Both the position numbers and the translations under genes were made by a program. The notes beneath the pieces were generated by a model. The model saw only the letters and a program-made list of their open reading frames with translations, was not told the DNA's origin and made no database searches. This document shows, one piece after another, positions 47,747 through 58,150 of a stretch of DNA of 64,000 bases. This stretch comes from Sporosarcina thermotolerans (lineage in GTDB: Bacteria > Bacillota > Bacilli > Bacillales_A > Planococcaceae), in the NCBI RefSeq assembly GCF_030067815.1, contig NZ_CP125968.1:539501-603500 (forward strand), given 5' to 3'. Every line of letters starts with the position of its first letter. Position 1 is the stretch's first letter.

Positions 47747-48713
47747 AATCATGGAGCTCTCTAATCACTTTAAGGTTTGCTATATAGAATCTTCCCCTTT
47801 TTTCCCCTTCAAAGGGAATTCTGAGTTGCCCTAATAGCCGTTTCACTTTTTGGATGTTGTCCAGACGTAAAAAATGCCGGCATTCTTTATTGGAAATACG
47901 ATAACCAATCAACATAAAGTAATCCACTATCGCTTGAACATGGGCTATCTCATCAACATGACCGCATTGTTGACAGCCCCATCCGTTGTATATTGAAGTC
48001 ATTCCTTGAAAGCCACATTGGACACAACAAACTCCCGAAATAAGTTCAGACGGCTGAATTCCATATCTTGATGCCAAAGGAAAAGGATCATACTCGCGAT
48101 GGGCACTATGCAGCATATTCGCGATTTTCTTGAGAGGAAGCGAACTGGTAACATTGTGAAATGAATGAAGTCTACGAAGAAAAATAGGGATTTCAAAGGG
48201 GAAGAGAAGCTGCAAATCTTTACGATGGTTCACAAATTGCTGTTGCGGCCGGGGAAAACCGCTGCATGATGAATGGAAATGGAAAGCTGATGTGCATGAA
48301 ACCAATCTTCAAGGAGCATTTTATTTCGCTCCAGTTGAACGGACGGACATTCAAATGCGTCGACTTGTCCATTCTCAAGGGTACGCGTCAGTTGATTATA
48401 TTCTTCACGGAAATTGATCTGGCCAGCAATATTTTTCATTTCCAAGATTACGGCGCCTTGCTGACAGGGAAAAGCGTGTCGATTTGGAATTTCCCAGTAG
48501 ATTGGAGATTCAAATCGTGAAAGATGTAATGCTCGAAAGGGAACTGATATTTATTGAAAACATCTGCCAGTATTCTCTCACCGTTATCACCAGCCCTGGT
48601 TATCCTTAGTTCATTCTCAATATCTGCATATCAGCATGACTCTTTGGCAACCGTCGCAATAATGCTTCTAACCCAACCGCTTTTAATGAACTTATTTTTT
48701 CCTTTATGATCAA
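47721..48713 (-). CDS. NERD (nuclease-related) domain protein with C-terminal zinc ribbon, multiply frameshifted
   Basis: About 332 residues after repair. The N-terminus (LKAVGLEALLRRLPKSH) leads into a NERD domain (GERILADVFN, FHDLNL, FQIDTL, VILEMKNIAG, INFREEYNQ). The C-terminal part has a CxxC...CxxC zinc ribbon (CCVQCGF, GCQQCGH) and a helical tail. The TTG start at 48713 is 8 nt after AAGGAGGAG. At least three frame breaks (about 48625, 48460 and 48247) are present; the last needs one C in CCCC. The NERD fold is related to restriction endonucleases. Decay is possible, but the pattern matches the other single-base breaks. Confidence 0.75.
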
Positions 48714-48838
48714 TCAAACTTCTCCTCCTTTAAAACCACTCTATCACACTAATTAGATAACTTCATTGATTTCGAAACATATAGTTAATTAATCCATCTC
48801 CCTTTATAATTAGCTTAAGGAATATGAGGAGGAACACA

Positions 48839-49660
48839 ATGTTAACAACTGAACAACTACAATCAATTGCAAACTTGCAAAAAGAATGCGAAACAAACGA
48901 CGGGAATTTATTGAAATTAAACTGGGATATGCTTCGCCAACGTGAAGATCAAGCGATGGATTTCTTTCATTACGTGGATGGCGAGCTCGTTGCGTATTTG
49001 GCCCTTTACGGCTTTGGCTCAACCGTTGAAATCTGCGGTATGGTGAAGCCCGCCCATCGAAACCAGAACCACTTTACAAATTTATGGCATCAAGCGCTGC
49101 TGGTCATCAAAGAAAAAGGATATAAAAAGATCCTTTTGAATGCACCTTCCACTTCCCAGTCTGCAAAAGAGTGGCTTGAGAAACAGCCATGTACCTACGA
49201 CTTTTCTGAGTACCAAATGGTGTGGAAACGGCAGTCTTTGGAAGAAGGCAGTGGCGTCCTATTAAGGCAATCTACCGAGGAAGATGTCCCGTTTGAAATC
49301 GAATTGGATGTGTTAGGCTTCGGCATGTCGTTGGAAGATGCCACCATTCATCAACAAGAAGTGAAAAATTATCCGAATGACGCGCATTTCATTATTGAAG
49401 CAGATGGCAAAAGGCTCGGCAAGATACGAGTGAGCAGAAATGATGGCGAATCCTATATTTATGGATTTGTCATTCATCCCGACTTTCAAGGAAAGGGATA
49501 CGGTCGCAAAGCCCTGCAAGCGGTCGTCCATTTGGAACAACCTTCTGGCAACCCGATTAGACTTGAAGTAGAAGCGAAAAATCGCAATGCCCTCCGCCTC
49601 TATGAGTCAATCGGATTCCAAACAGTACAAGGTCAGGATTATTATCTTTGGGATGAATAA
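48839..49660 (+). CDS. two-domain GNAT acetyltransferase
   Basis: A 273-residue protein with two GNAT-like halves. The C-terminal half is the likely catalytic domain: acetyl-CoA loop HPDFQGKGYGRKALQ near residue 217 and NRNALRLYESIGF. The N-terminal half (GELVAYLALYGFGSTVEI, HRNQNHFTNLWHQAL) is degenerate. GAGGAGG lies just before ATG 48839. Substrate unknown. Terminator follows. Confidence 0.82.
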   Translation: MLTTEQLQSIANLQKECETNDGNLLKLNWDMLRQREDQAMDFFHYVDGELVAYLALYGFGSTVEICGMVKPAHRNQNHFTNLWHQALLVIKEKGYKKILLNAPSTSQSAKEWLEKQPCTYDFSEYQMVWKRQSLEEGSGVLLRQSTEEDVPFEIELDVLGFGMSLEDATIHQQEVKNYPNDAHFIIEADGKRLGKIRVSRNDGESYIYGFVIHPDFQGKGYGRKALQAVVHLEQPSGNPIRLEVEAKNRNALRLYESIGFQTVQGQDYYLWDE

Positions 49661-49663
49661 ATA

Positions 49664-49727
49664 AAAAAATGGGCTGTCAAGAACAGTCAGTTTTTACTGA
49701 CCTTCAAGACAGCCCCATTCTTTATTT
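49664..49727. terminator. bidirectional terminator
   Basis: GGGCTGTC...GACAGCCC with an inner CAGTCAG-TTTTT-ACTGACC hairpin, between convergent genes. Confidence 0.82.
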
Positions 49728-50100
49728 ACCCTACCACAACCTCACTCATCAACCCATGCATATTATCCTCGGTATCCCTAAAAAACACCATCCACGTTTC
49801 GGTTTGTCCTATCTTCGCGACCATATGCGGTTCATCGATGAAAACAACCCCTTTTTCCCTGTAGTTTTCATACGCCTGTTGAATGTTCTCCACGTGAAAG
49901 TACAGGACGGAGCTTGCGTGTGCGAATTCCTCTTTTTCAGGTAGGCTGACGAGTAAGCGTACGCCGTCGCAATCAAAGAATGCCATCGTATCCGTGTTGA
50001 ATAATAGTTGCAAACCTAATTGGTCTTTATAAAATGCTGTTGCCCGTTCGATATCTTTTGCCGGTACCCCAATTTGCCCAATTTTCGTAATTGTTCCCAT
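49726..50100 (-). CDS. VOC (glyoxalase/dioxygenase) superfamily protein
   Basis: A 124-residue protein with two beta-alpha-beta-beta-beta units (IGQIGVPAKDIERATAFYKDQLGL and VLYFHVENIQQAYENYREKGV) as in glyoxalase-fold proteins. His and Glu positions could bind a metal. Start 50100 follows AAAGGGGAGAGG; the in-frame ATG at 50178 does not. The activity (glyoxalase, bleomycin/fosfomycin resistance-like or other) cannot be decided. Confidence 0.8.
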   Translation of the reverse strand: MGTITKIGQIGVPAKDIERATAFYKDQLGLQLLFNTDTMAFFDCDGVRLLVSLPEKEEFAHASSVLYFHVENIQQAYENYREKGVVFIDEPHMVAKIGQTETWMVFFRDTEDNMHGLMSEVVVG

Positions 50101-50205
50101 AAAAAAACCTCTCCCCTTTTGTCTGTTTATTTCATCATACACGATTGCCATTGGGCTTTGCATCACTTTTTTAGACAATTGGGAAGAGTTTTATCAAATT
50201 GAGGC

Positions 50206-51080
50206 TTATTCAGGCAATGTTTCGGGACGGATGAACCGTGAGATGTAGCCGTGTTTTGGTGACCCGATAAAGCTGATTAAAAAGATAATCCCGGTAGCAA
50301 ATGCCATGGACCCTGATATCGATGTATCGATCCAGACGGCGATATAATACCCACCTATTGCGGATGTGATACCAACAGGGCACTCAGACCTAACATGACA
50401 GACAGTCGGTCAGTCCATAGATAGGCTGCTGATGCCGGTGTGATGAGCATAGCCACCACCATGATGGCGCCGACTGCATCAAATGAAGCGACGGTCGTAA
50501 TTGACACAAGTGTCATGAATACATAATGCATGAGCAGGACAGGAATGCCGAGGCTTGCCGCTAATGCGGCATCGAATGTTGTAATTTTCCACTCCTTATA
50601 GAAGGCAAAGATCATAATGAGCACAATCGCAAATACAATAAGCAAGATGAATGTAGCTTGAGGAATTTCACCAAGCAACGGGACACCCATTGTATGCCAT
50701 GGAACGAATGTGATTTCTCCCATTAAAGCATGCTGCACATCTAAATGGACATTACCTGTCTTCGTTGCAATTAAAATAACGCCAATTGCAAACAGTGTTG
50801 TGAACACAACACCGATAGAGGCGTCTTGCTGGACGCCGAGTGAATGGAGCCATTGTACTAAAACGGCTGTCAGCAAACCTGCAATGATTGCGCCAATCAG
50901 CATAGGCATGCCGTTTAACTCTCGAGTGATTAAATAAGCGGATACGATTCCTAACAGGACTGTATGACTGATGGCATCGGCCATCATCGCCATCTTTCTA
51001 AGAATGAGGAAGACGCCAATGATCCCACAAGAGAGCCCGACTAATGAGGCGGTAAGTAAAATCCAACCTTCGTAACTCAA
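50206..51080 (-). CDS. mntD: metal ABC transporter permease, frameshifted
   Basis: An ABC-3 type permease of the manganese/zinc/iron family, about 292 residues after repair. The typical start is LTASLVGLSCGIIGVFLILRKMAMMADAISH, with about eight helices. A break near 50384 is repaired by one G in TTGGTATC, adding about 58 residues that end at TAA 50208. It is the last gene of a four-gene set whose order (binding protein, ATPase, permease, permease) matches mntABCD of Bacillus. Confidence 0.83.
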
Positions 51081-51081
51081 T

Positions 51082-52008
51082 TTATTCGCCCTCCTTCACA
51101 GTTTGGCGAGAAATGGAATGAATCCCCACATTATGATGTTTCCGTTGCATCCTTAGTTGGATTGCACGAACCAACAATCCGCGTTGTGCTCCGAACACAA
51201 GCGAAATGGTGAAGATGGTAGCGGAAGCGATGACGATAAATGGTCCAGTCGGCAACCCTTTGCCCATTGTACTGATTAGCGTTCCAATCATGCCGGATCC
51301 CCCGCCGAAAATGGCTGAAAGGAACAGCATCTGCTTGAATGAATGGGTCCAGTAATGAGCGCTGACAGCTGGAATGATCATTAATGCCGCCATTAAAATA
51401 ACACCAACCGCTTGGATGCCAATGACGATGACAAGCACGAGCATCGTTAGATAGACGCCATTCATAAGCGAAGTTGAAAGTCCGAGGCCCTTTGCAAAGT
51501 TTGCGTCGAACAAGAAAAGCTTCCATTCCTTGTATGCGATAATGATGACCGAAATGACGATAATAGCGACAATCAGCATTGTATAGACATCTGTTCGAAC
51601 CATTGATGCCGCCTGACCGAAAATGAAACTATCGAGACCGGCTTGATTGCCACCGCCAGTGCGGCTGACGACCGTCATAAGCATGACGCCGAGCCCAAAG
51701 AAAACGGATAGGATAATTCCCATCGCAGCATCTTCCTTCACCCGGCTGGACGAGCGGATCCAGTGGATAAAACATGCACCAAGGAATGAACTGACAGCAG
51801 CTCCTAAAATCATAAAAGGTAAATTTTTGTACCCGATAATGGAGAAAGCGATCACGACACCCGGCAATGCAGCGTGTGATAATGCATCACTCATCAGGCT
51901 TTGTCGCTTCCAATAGGCCAGACAGCCAATCATTCCGGAAGCTGTCCCTAATATCAATGTGCTGAGCAGAACCCACTGCGCGTTAGGAGATAAAAATACA
52001 TCTAACAT
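51082..52008 (-). CDS. mntC: metal ABC transporter permease
   Basis: A 308-residue ABC-3 family permease with about eight helices (GTASGMIGCLAYWKRQSLMSDALSHAALPG, AVGVILMAALMIIPAVSA). It lies one base from the second permease gene and 5 bp after the ATPase gene, so the set is one operon. The second permease of the Mn-type importer. Confidence 0.87.
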   Translation of the reverse strand: MLDVFLSPNAQWVLLSTLILGTASGMIGCLAYWKRQSLMSDALSHAALPGVVIAFSIIGYKNLPFMILGAAVSSFLGACFIHWIRSSSRVKEDAAMGIILSVFFGLGVMLMTVVSRTGGGNQAGLDSFIFGQAASMVRTDVYTMLIVAIIVISVIIIAYKEWKLFLFDANFAKGLGLSTSLMNGVYLTMLVLVIVIGIQAVGVILMAALMIIPAVSAHYWTHSFKQMLFLSAIFGGGSGMIGTLISTMGKGLPTGPFIVIASATIFTISLVFGAQRGLLVRAIQLRMQRKHHNVGIHSISRQTVKEGE

Positions 52009-52013
52009 AGTGA

Positions 52014-52741
52014 TCAGGCCTCCTTCATCCAGCGTAATGTCCCGCCGTATGTTCTTTGTACATTCTCCTTTGTGAAGATATCCTTCGTTTTCCCATATCC
52101 AACAATGGTTTTATTCAAAAGCATGACATGGTCGAAGTAATCTTCCACCGTCAATAAATCATGATGGACCACCATTACCGTCTTGCCGGCGGATTTTAAA
52201 TGCTTCAATGTTGTCATGATGGCCGTTTCAGTAGCTGCGTCTACGCCGACGAGCGGCTCATCCATGAAATAGAGATCTGCATTTTGGACAAGCGCTCGTG
52301 CCAAGAATACCCGCTGTTGCTGACCTCCTGATAATTGGCTGATTTGTCGATCGGCATAATCCGCCATTCCCATTGAGCGAGCGATTCCATCGCGAGTTCT
52401 TTGTCCTGCTTGGATGGCCATTTAAACCATCCGACTTTACCGTAAAGCCCCATTAGTACGACATCCAAAGCGTTTGTAGGAAAATCCCAATCAACTGATC
52501 CTCTTTGGGGAACGTACCCGACTCTTGATTTTGTCTTAGCAAGAGTCGAATCGAAAAACGACACGTTTCCAGACAATGATGGGTGTAATCCAAGTATCAC
52601 TTTTATCAAAGTGGACTTCCCAGCGCCGTTAGGTCCAACGATACCCGTCAAGGACCCAGGTTGAACGTCAAAATTCACGTCATAAAGCACTTTGTTTTTC
52701 CTATAAGATGCGGAAAGGTTTTCAACCTTAAGTACAGACAT
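52014..52741 (-). CDS. mntB: metal ABC transporter ATPase, frameshifted
   Basis: About 243 residues after repair: Walker A GPNGAGKST, Q-loop VPQRGSVDWDFP (typical of Mn/Zn importers), signature LSGGQQQR, Walker B LYFMDEPLVGVD and H-switch VVHHDL. The break near 52388 is repaired by one A in CAATGG. It starts directly after the binding-protein gene. Confidence 0.87.
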
Positions 52742-53690
52742 TTAGTTCCCCTCCCCTAAGAGTGCATCGTGTATTGTATTCACGTTATGCTTATACATTC
52801 CGATATACGTTCCTTCTGTAGTACCAGCATCTCCCATTGCGTCAGAAAACAGTTCGCCGCCTAACTTCACATCCAGCCCTTGTTTTCCAGCTCCTTCAAT
52901 CACAGCTTTTATCGAGCTTTGGTTAATACTGCTTTCCACAAATACTGCAGGAATCTTATACTCCGTCAGTATGGCAATCGTATCATCGATATCGGAAATT
53001 CCAATTTCATCTTCCGTACTTAACCCTTGTAAACCGACCACTTCAATATCGAAAGCGCGCCGAAATAACCGAATGCGTCATGGGCTGTAACCAATACACG
53101 CTTTTCTTTAGGAATTTGGCTGAGTTTATCTTTTGATTCCGCAAGAAGTGCATCAAGTTCTTTAAAATAGGATTCCTTGTTCGCATTAAATTCATCTGCA
53201 TGTTCTGGAGCAAATTTCATTAATTCATCTGTTGCAGTCCCGAGAGCGATTTTCCACAAATCAATGTCAAACCAGACATGCGGGTCAACTGCTCCATTCT
53301 CGTCTTTTAGTAGACTTTCTTGTGCAATGGAATCAGCAATACCGATCGCAGGCTTTTTGCTGCTAATACTAGGCAAATACTTCTCCCATATTCCCTTCAA
53401 GGTTTAGACCACTATAGAAGACAATATCACTGTTCTCCAATTTCTTGATATCTCCTTGTGTCGCTCTGTATAAATGAGGGTCAACACCTGCCCCCATTAA
53501 GCTTTCCACTGTAACGTGATCGCCGCCAATAATGGATATCGGCTCAGCAATTTGTGCAATCGTCGTGACAATTTTGATTTTGCCATCTGAGCTGCTATCA
53601 TCCGTCTTCCCTTTGGAACATGCCCCCAATACTAAAAGGGATGATAACAACAACCCTGCTAAAATTACGCTTAATCTTTTTTTTTCTCAA
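52742..53690 (-). CDS. mntA: metal-binding lipoprotein of the ZnuA/MntA family, frameshifted
   Basis: About 316 residues after repair. A lipoprotein signal ends in the lipobox VLGAC (Cys about 24). Metal-binding His residues are seen in GVDPHLYRAT and AVDPHVWFD, with further acidic ligands likely in FVESS and SDAMGDAG. No His-rich loop is present, which favours manganese over zinc. The TTG start at 53690 lies 8 nt after AGGAGG. Breaks: the A9 run just after the start, near 53372 (TTT) and near 53063 (TTT). Two MntR-like boxes lie upstream. Confidence 0.85.
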
Positions 53691-53724
53691 TTCAATTTCC
53701 TCCTAATTAATAATCATTGAATAA

Positions 53725-53742
53725 AGTTTCCCTTGTGCAACA
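53725..53742 (-). promoter_or_regulatory. MntR-like box proximal to mntA
   Basis: TGTTGCACAAGGGAAACT on the minus strand resembles MntR sites (TTTGCCTTAAGGAAAC). It lies about 35-52 bp before the mntA start, a position suited to repression by manganese. Confidence 0.5.
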
Positions 53743-53920
53743 TTTTGCTTAAAAAAATGAAGTCCTACTTTTAAAAGGAAATTAGCCTACCATTTCCAAT
53801 CAAAATGGTCTCTCATAGAGATAGTATTCACAAACGTCTAATATGTTGCTATACAAATTCAGTGACAGGATGACTTTTTTCTAATTCACATCCTTGAAAC
53901 TCCTTTCCCCGGTCAAATAA

Positions 53921-53936
53921 GTTTCCTCAAGGAAAC
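53921..53936. promoter_or_regulatory. palindromic MntR-like box
   Basis: GTTTCCTCAAGGAAAC is a palindrome with perfect 6-bp arms and a strong MntR-like appearance. It is about 230 bp before mntA and 180 bp before the RND pump gene on the other strand, so its target is uncertain. The rest of the gap 53691-54115 is AT-rich with no gene I can support. Confidence 0.5.
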
Positions 53937-54115
53937 TATTTCTAAGTTAAAAGTAATTCAAGAGGCTACATTTGTCAATAGCCTTATTTCAAAAAATCTA
54001 AAAGTCCGTTTGCAAATTACGTCAAAAGTCTGAGAAAGAATCCGTCTGAAGCATGTTATTAGGGTTGGGAAAACTTGTTAAGCTAAGTACCGATGGCAAG
54101 GAAAGGGGTATGGTC

Positions 54116-57100
54116 GTGAAAGTATTGGAGTTCATCGTTCGGAAGAAGGTTTTGGTCGGTTTATTGTCGGTGCTTGTTGTAGCTTTGGGGAGCTTTGCGG
54201 TTTTTAAACTGGATAAGGAGATTATGCCGTCGGTGGGGATGGATGGGGCGGTTGTCTACATCGATGCGGGAGATATGGCTGCGACGGATATGGAGCGGTT
54301 CATCACTTCACCTTTGGAGCAACGGCTCGCAGGAATTGAAGGTGTTGAGGAGATTCAATCGACGACGGCAGTAGGGAGTAGCACTTTCAATATAACGATT
54401 GCCCGTGGGCAAAGCGAAAAGGTTATGAAATATATTGAGACTGCGGTGAATGAAACAAAAGCAGGCCATCCGGAAATAAGGGAAGCCGCAGCCTATCAAT
54501 TTGGCGTCCGTCCGGGCTATGAGTTTTTCATGGATCTGTCGGGCGATGATCTTCAAGCAATGACTGCGTTTGCCAAGGATGTGCTTGAACCGCGGCTTGA
54601 AAGTTTAAAGGAAGTTCAAGATGTTAATCTATCTGGAGTGGCGGAGCAGGAAGTGTCTATTGCTTTCAATCGGGAAGAAATGAAAAAACGTGGATTGGAT
54701 ATTTCGCAAGTAGCAGGGTTCATCGCACAGGCGAATTCGGAAGCAACACTTGGCGAACTGCAGGATGGCAGCGATGCATCACTTCTACGCTGGAATTCGA
54801 AGTTTGCAGATATCGACGACGTGAAGCGTATCGAAATTCCGACGGCGGAAGGGTTCATTCAACTGAAGGAGATTGCGGACGTTTCACTAACGCCTCGGGA
54901 AAGTTCGTCTTTCGTATGGAAAAACGATACGAAGGAATTGGTGTTCATTCAGGTAGGTAGGGCTGCGAATATTACGCAGATCGACATGGCGAAGGCCGTC
55001 CGTGCTGAAATTCAAAAAATGCGTGACGAAGGACTTGTGAAGGGCTTTACGTTGAATGAAATGGTGGCGCAAGCAGATTTCGTGCAAGAATCGATCGATG
55101 GGGTCGTCGTCAATATTCTGATTGGTAGTGTCGTGGCGATTGCGATTTTGCTTTTATTCCTAAGAAATGTCCGTGCGACGCTTATCATAGCGGTGTCCAT
55201 TCCGACATCGGTGTTGCTGACCTTTTTAACGGTATATGTGCTTGGATACAGTCTCAATATGCTGACGCTTATCGGGCTTGGACTCGGGATCGGAATGATG
55301 GTGGATTCGTCGATCGTCATTTTGGAATCGATTTATCGACAGCGGGAGCTTGGGATCTCGAAGTTTGAGGCAGTTCTTGCAGGTACGAAGGAAGTTGCGG
55401 GTGCCGTGTTTGCATCCATGCTGACGACAATCGTTGTATTCTTGCCAATCGGTTTTATCGGCGGGGGATTGGGTGAGTTCATGATCATCCTTGCGATTGT
55501 TGTTGCGCTTACATTGATAAGCTCGGTGCTTGTAGCATTCACGCTCATTCCTGTCCTTTCGGAGAATTTTCTTCGGTATCGGGGCAGCATGGATCGCCGA
55601 AAAGAGAGCCGTTTTAGTAAAGGATACAATGCGATTGTGTCATGGATTGTTGCGAAAAGGCGCCGTTGTGTACTTGTCATCGCACTCTTTTTCGGACTTT
55701 TCGCAGGTTCGCTTCTCCTTGTGAATAAAATACCGATGACCGTTATGCCGGACATTTTTAATCGATACAGTGAACTCGTTGTCGTGGTGGAAACAGGAGT
55801 GGAGCCCGCTGAAAAAGAGCGGATTGCGCGATTGATGAACGACAGGTTGGCGGGAATTGAAGATGTCGAATCAAGTTATGTGTTGGATAACGGGGGCAGT
55901 GAAATGTTTGTCATCGTCAATATGACGAAAGATGAGAAAGTCGTTCACGAGCAGAAGGAAGTGAATGAACAGATTTTACGGTCGCTCCGTGAATTCCAGG
56001 AAACGGAGCCGATACGAACTGTGCAACTTGCTCTGTCCGAAGTTAGCGGTGCGCCAGTACAAGTGATGATCAAAGGGGAAGACTTTGGTCAATTGCAGGC
56101 AATTGCGGAGGATTTCATGGGGCAACTTGGCAAAGTTGAAGGAATTGTCGGGATCACAAACTCGATGGAGCGCACATCCGAGGAAAAGAGGATTGTGTTA
56201 AACGAGAAGGCGATTGCGGATGCAGGTTTATCGCAACTACACGTGAAGCAGTTCATTGAACAGGCTTTCATTGAAATGCCTATTGGACAAATGGCATTGG
56301 ACGGCGAAAATGTGCCGCTCATCGTAAGCTGGAATGAAAAAACGGATTCAAGTCATACACTTTTCAATTTGGAAATCGCGACGATGGAAGGCGACAAAAA
56401 ACTATCGGAGTTTCTTCACTTGGAAGCTGTTCGCACACCTAACGAAATCACGCATAGTGGCGGGACCGATTCATCATGGTTTCAGCGGATATTGAAGGTA
56501 GAGATTTAGGTGCGATCAATCGCGACGTGCAAAAAGTCATTAGCGAATTCAATGCACCGACCGGTTATTCAATCGATGTAGCCGGCGATATCGAACAGCA
56601 ACAGCAGCTCATGATGGAAATGCTGTTTGTGTTAGGGATTGCGCTTTTCCTCGTCTACTTTGTAATGGCGGTACAGTTCAATCATTTAGGGCATCCGCTC
56701 ATTGTCATGTCCGTCATTCCGATGGCAGTAATCGGCGTCATTATCGGATTGTTCGTGACGCAAATGGAATTGAATCTATTGTCCGGGATGGGAATCATCA
56801 TGCTCATTGGCATTGTGTTGAATAATGCAATCCTATTGATTGACCGCACGAATCAGCTTCGTAGGGCTGGAATGTCGATGGAAGCAGCTTTGGTTGAAGC
56901 GGGCAGGAACCGGATTCGCCCGATTTTCATGACGACATTGACGACGGTTGGCGGAATGGTGCCGCTTGCTCTTGCTTCTGGTGCATCGGGCAATTACCAG
57001 GCCCCGCTCGCAACTGTGTTGATTTCCGGATTGCTGTTTGCGACGTTCATTACATTGCTATTGATCCCATCGGTGTATCGACTGTTTACACGAAATGAGA

Positions 57101-57186
57101 AAGTGATTGAGGCGGAGAAAAGTCGCGGTAGGAAGCGGTTAGTAGGAAGGGTGGTTGACCCGCTGACGCAATTAAATAGTAAGTGA
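54116..57186 (+). CDS. RND family efflux transporter (SwrC/AcrB-type), frameshifted
   Basis: About 1024 residues after repair. A signal-anchor helix (VLVGLLSVLVVALGSFAVF), a large extracytoplasmic loop, helix groups 2-6 (GLGLGIGMMVDSSIVILE with the Asp expected in the proton relay), a second loop and helix groups 8-12 (MGIIMLIGIVLNNAILLID). A Gram-positive SwrC/YerP-type pump for surfactants or drugs. GTG 54116 follows GGAAAGGGG at a good distance; an ATG at 54110 is too close. The break near 56475 is repaired by one A (TCATCATGG). Confidence 0.87.
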
Positions 57187-57192
57187 ACCCGA

Positions 57193-57229
57193 ACGCGGTT
57201 TCCATGGTAATTTCATGGAACCGTGTTTT
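57193..57229 (+). terminator. rho-independent terminator
   Basis: ACGCGGTTTCCATG / CATGGAACCGTGT stem followed by TTTGG. Confidence 0.82.
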
Positions 57230-57282
57230 GGCATTTATACGCGAAGCCAAGTACAATGAGGAATAGGGTAGGTGGTTTTCGT

Positions 57283-57891
57283 ATGAATGAAAAAGAGTAT
57301 GACAAACTTCTTCAAATAAAAACGGCTGGGACACTTGAATTGTTAAGCCAGTCTCCTCATTATAATCGCTACGAAGCAACACCATATGAAGCACTCGATA
57401 CGCTTTTCAACGAGTATAAGTTAGGGCGGGATGATGGTTTTGTCGATTTCGGATGTGGCAAGGCGCGCGTTTCATTTTATGTCCATCATCATTTTTCTTC
57501 ATCGGTGGCTGGGATTGAGATGAATGGACAGCTCTATCAGGACGCGATTGTGAACTTAGCAAGCTACCGGCGAAAAGCAAAGCATGCAGGCGGAGCGATA
57601 CGTTTTGAACGTTGCTTGGCGGAGGAATATCAAATTGATGCATCGGAAAACCGGTTCTATTTCTTTAATCCGTTCTCAATACAGGTATTCATGAAGGTAG
57701 TCTGGAATATTCTTTGGTCCGCAGAATCAGAACAACGCTTGGTTGATATCATCCTTTATTATCCAACGGCTGAATATGTGCAATTCATGGACAACCATAC
57801 GCAGTTTGAACTGTGGAAGGAAATTAAAGTTGACCAGTTGTATGATAAAAATGAAAATGAACGGTTTTTGATCTATCGAATGGGCGGGTGA
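57283..57891 (+). CDS. SAM-dependent methyltransferase
   Basis: A 202-residue protein with a SAM-binding motif I FVDFGCGKARVSFYVHHHF near residue 53 and motif post-I GIEMNGQLYQDA. YFFNPFS near 125 is close to an N-P-F/Y type catalytic motif, suggesting an amino-group methyltransferase, but this is only suggestive. ATG 57283 follows AGGTGG. No hairpin follows the stop; a repeat array starts about 10 bp later. Confidence 0.78.
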   Translation: MNEKEYDKLLQIKTAGTLELLSQSPHYNRYEATPYEALDTLFNEYKLGRDDGFVDFGCGKARVSFYVHHHFSSSVAGIEMNGQLYQDAIVNLASYRRKAKHAGGAIRFERCLAEEYQIDASENRFYFFNPFSIQVFMKVVWNILWSAESEQRLVDIILYYPTAEYVQFMDNHTQFELWKEIKVDQLYDKNENERFLIYRMGG

Positions 57892-57901
57892 AGTGGAGAT
57901 C

Positions 57902-58015
57902 CGGGGTTATCGGTCAATGTCACAAGTTTATCGGTCACTCTCCGCTGGTTATCGGTCAAATTCCGCGAGTTATCGGTCACTTTCACAAAGTTATCGTCGT
58001 TTTGTGACCTTTCAC
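57902..58015 (+). repeat. five-unit 21-bp repeat array, family 2 (copy E)
   Basis: GGTTATCGGTCA-type cores, with the conserved G at 57912, 57933, 57954, 57975 and 57996, exactly 21 bp apart. The last unit (AGTTATCGTCGTTTTGTGACC) resembles the last unit of family 1 copy D. From 58016 to 58150 I see no gene or clear signal. Confidence 0.82.
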
Positions 58016-58150
58016 CTATAACGAACTCACAGCAAAGTAAGTTTCCTAATTGGCCAAAGGCATTTGGCGAGGCTCGACCTGTCCGCGGGCAACATAAATT
58101 ACCGCGGGAAAGTGAATATCCAGTCGCGCCTAATGCTCTTAACCAACCAA

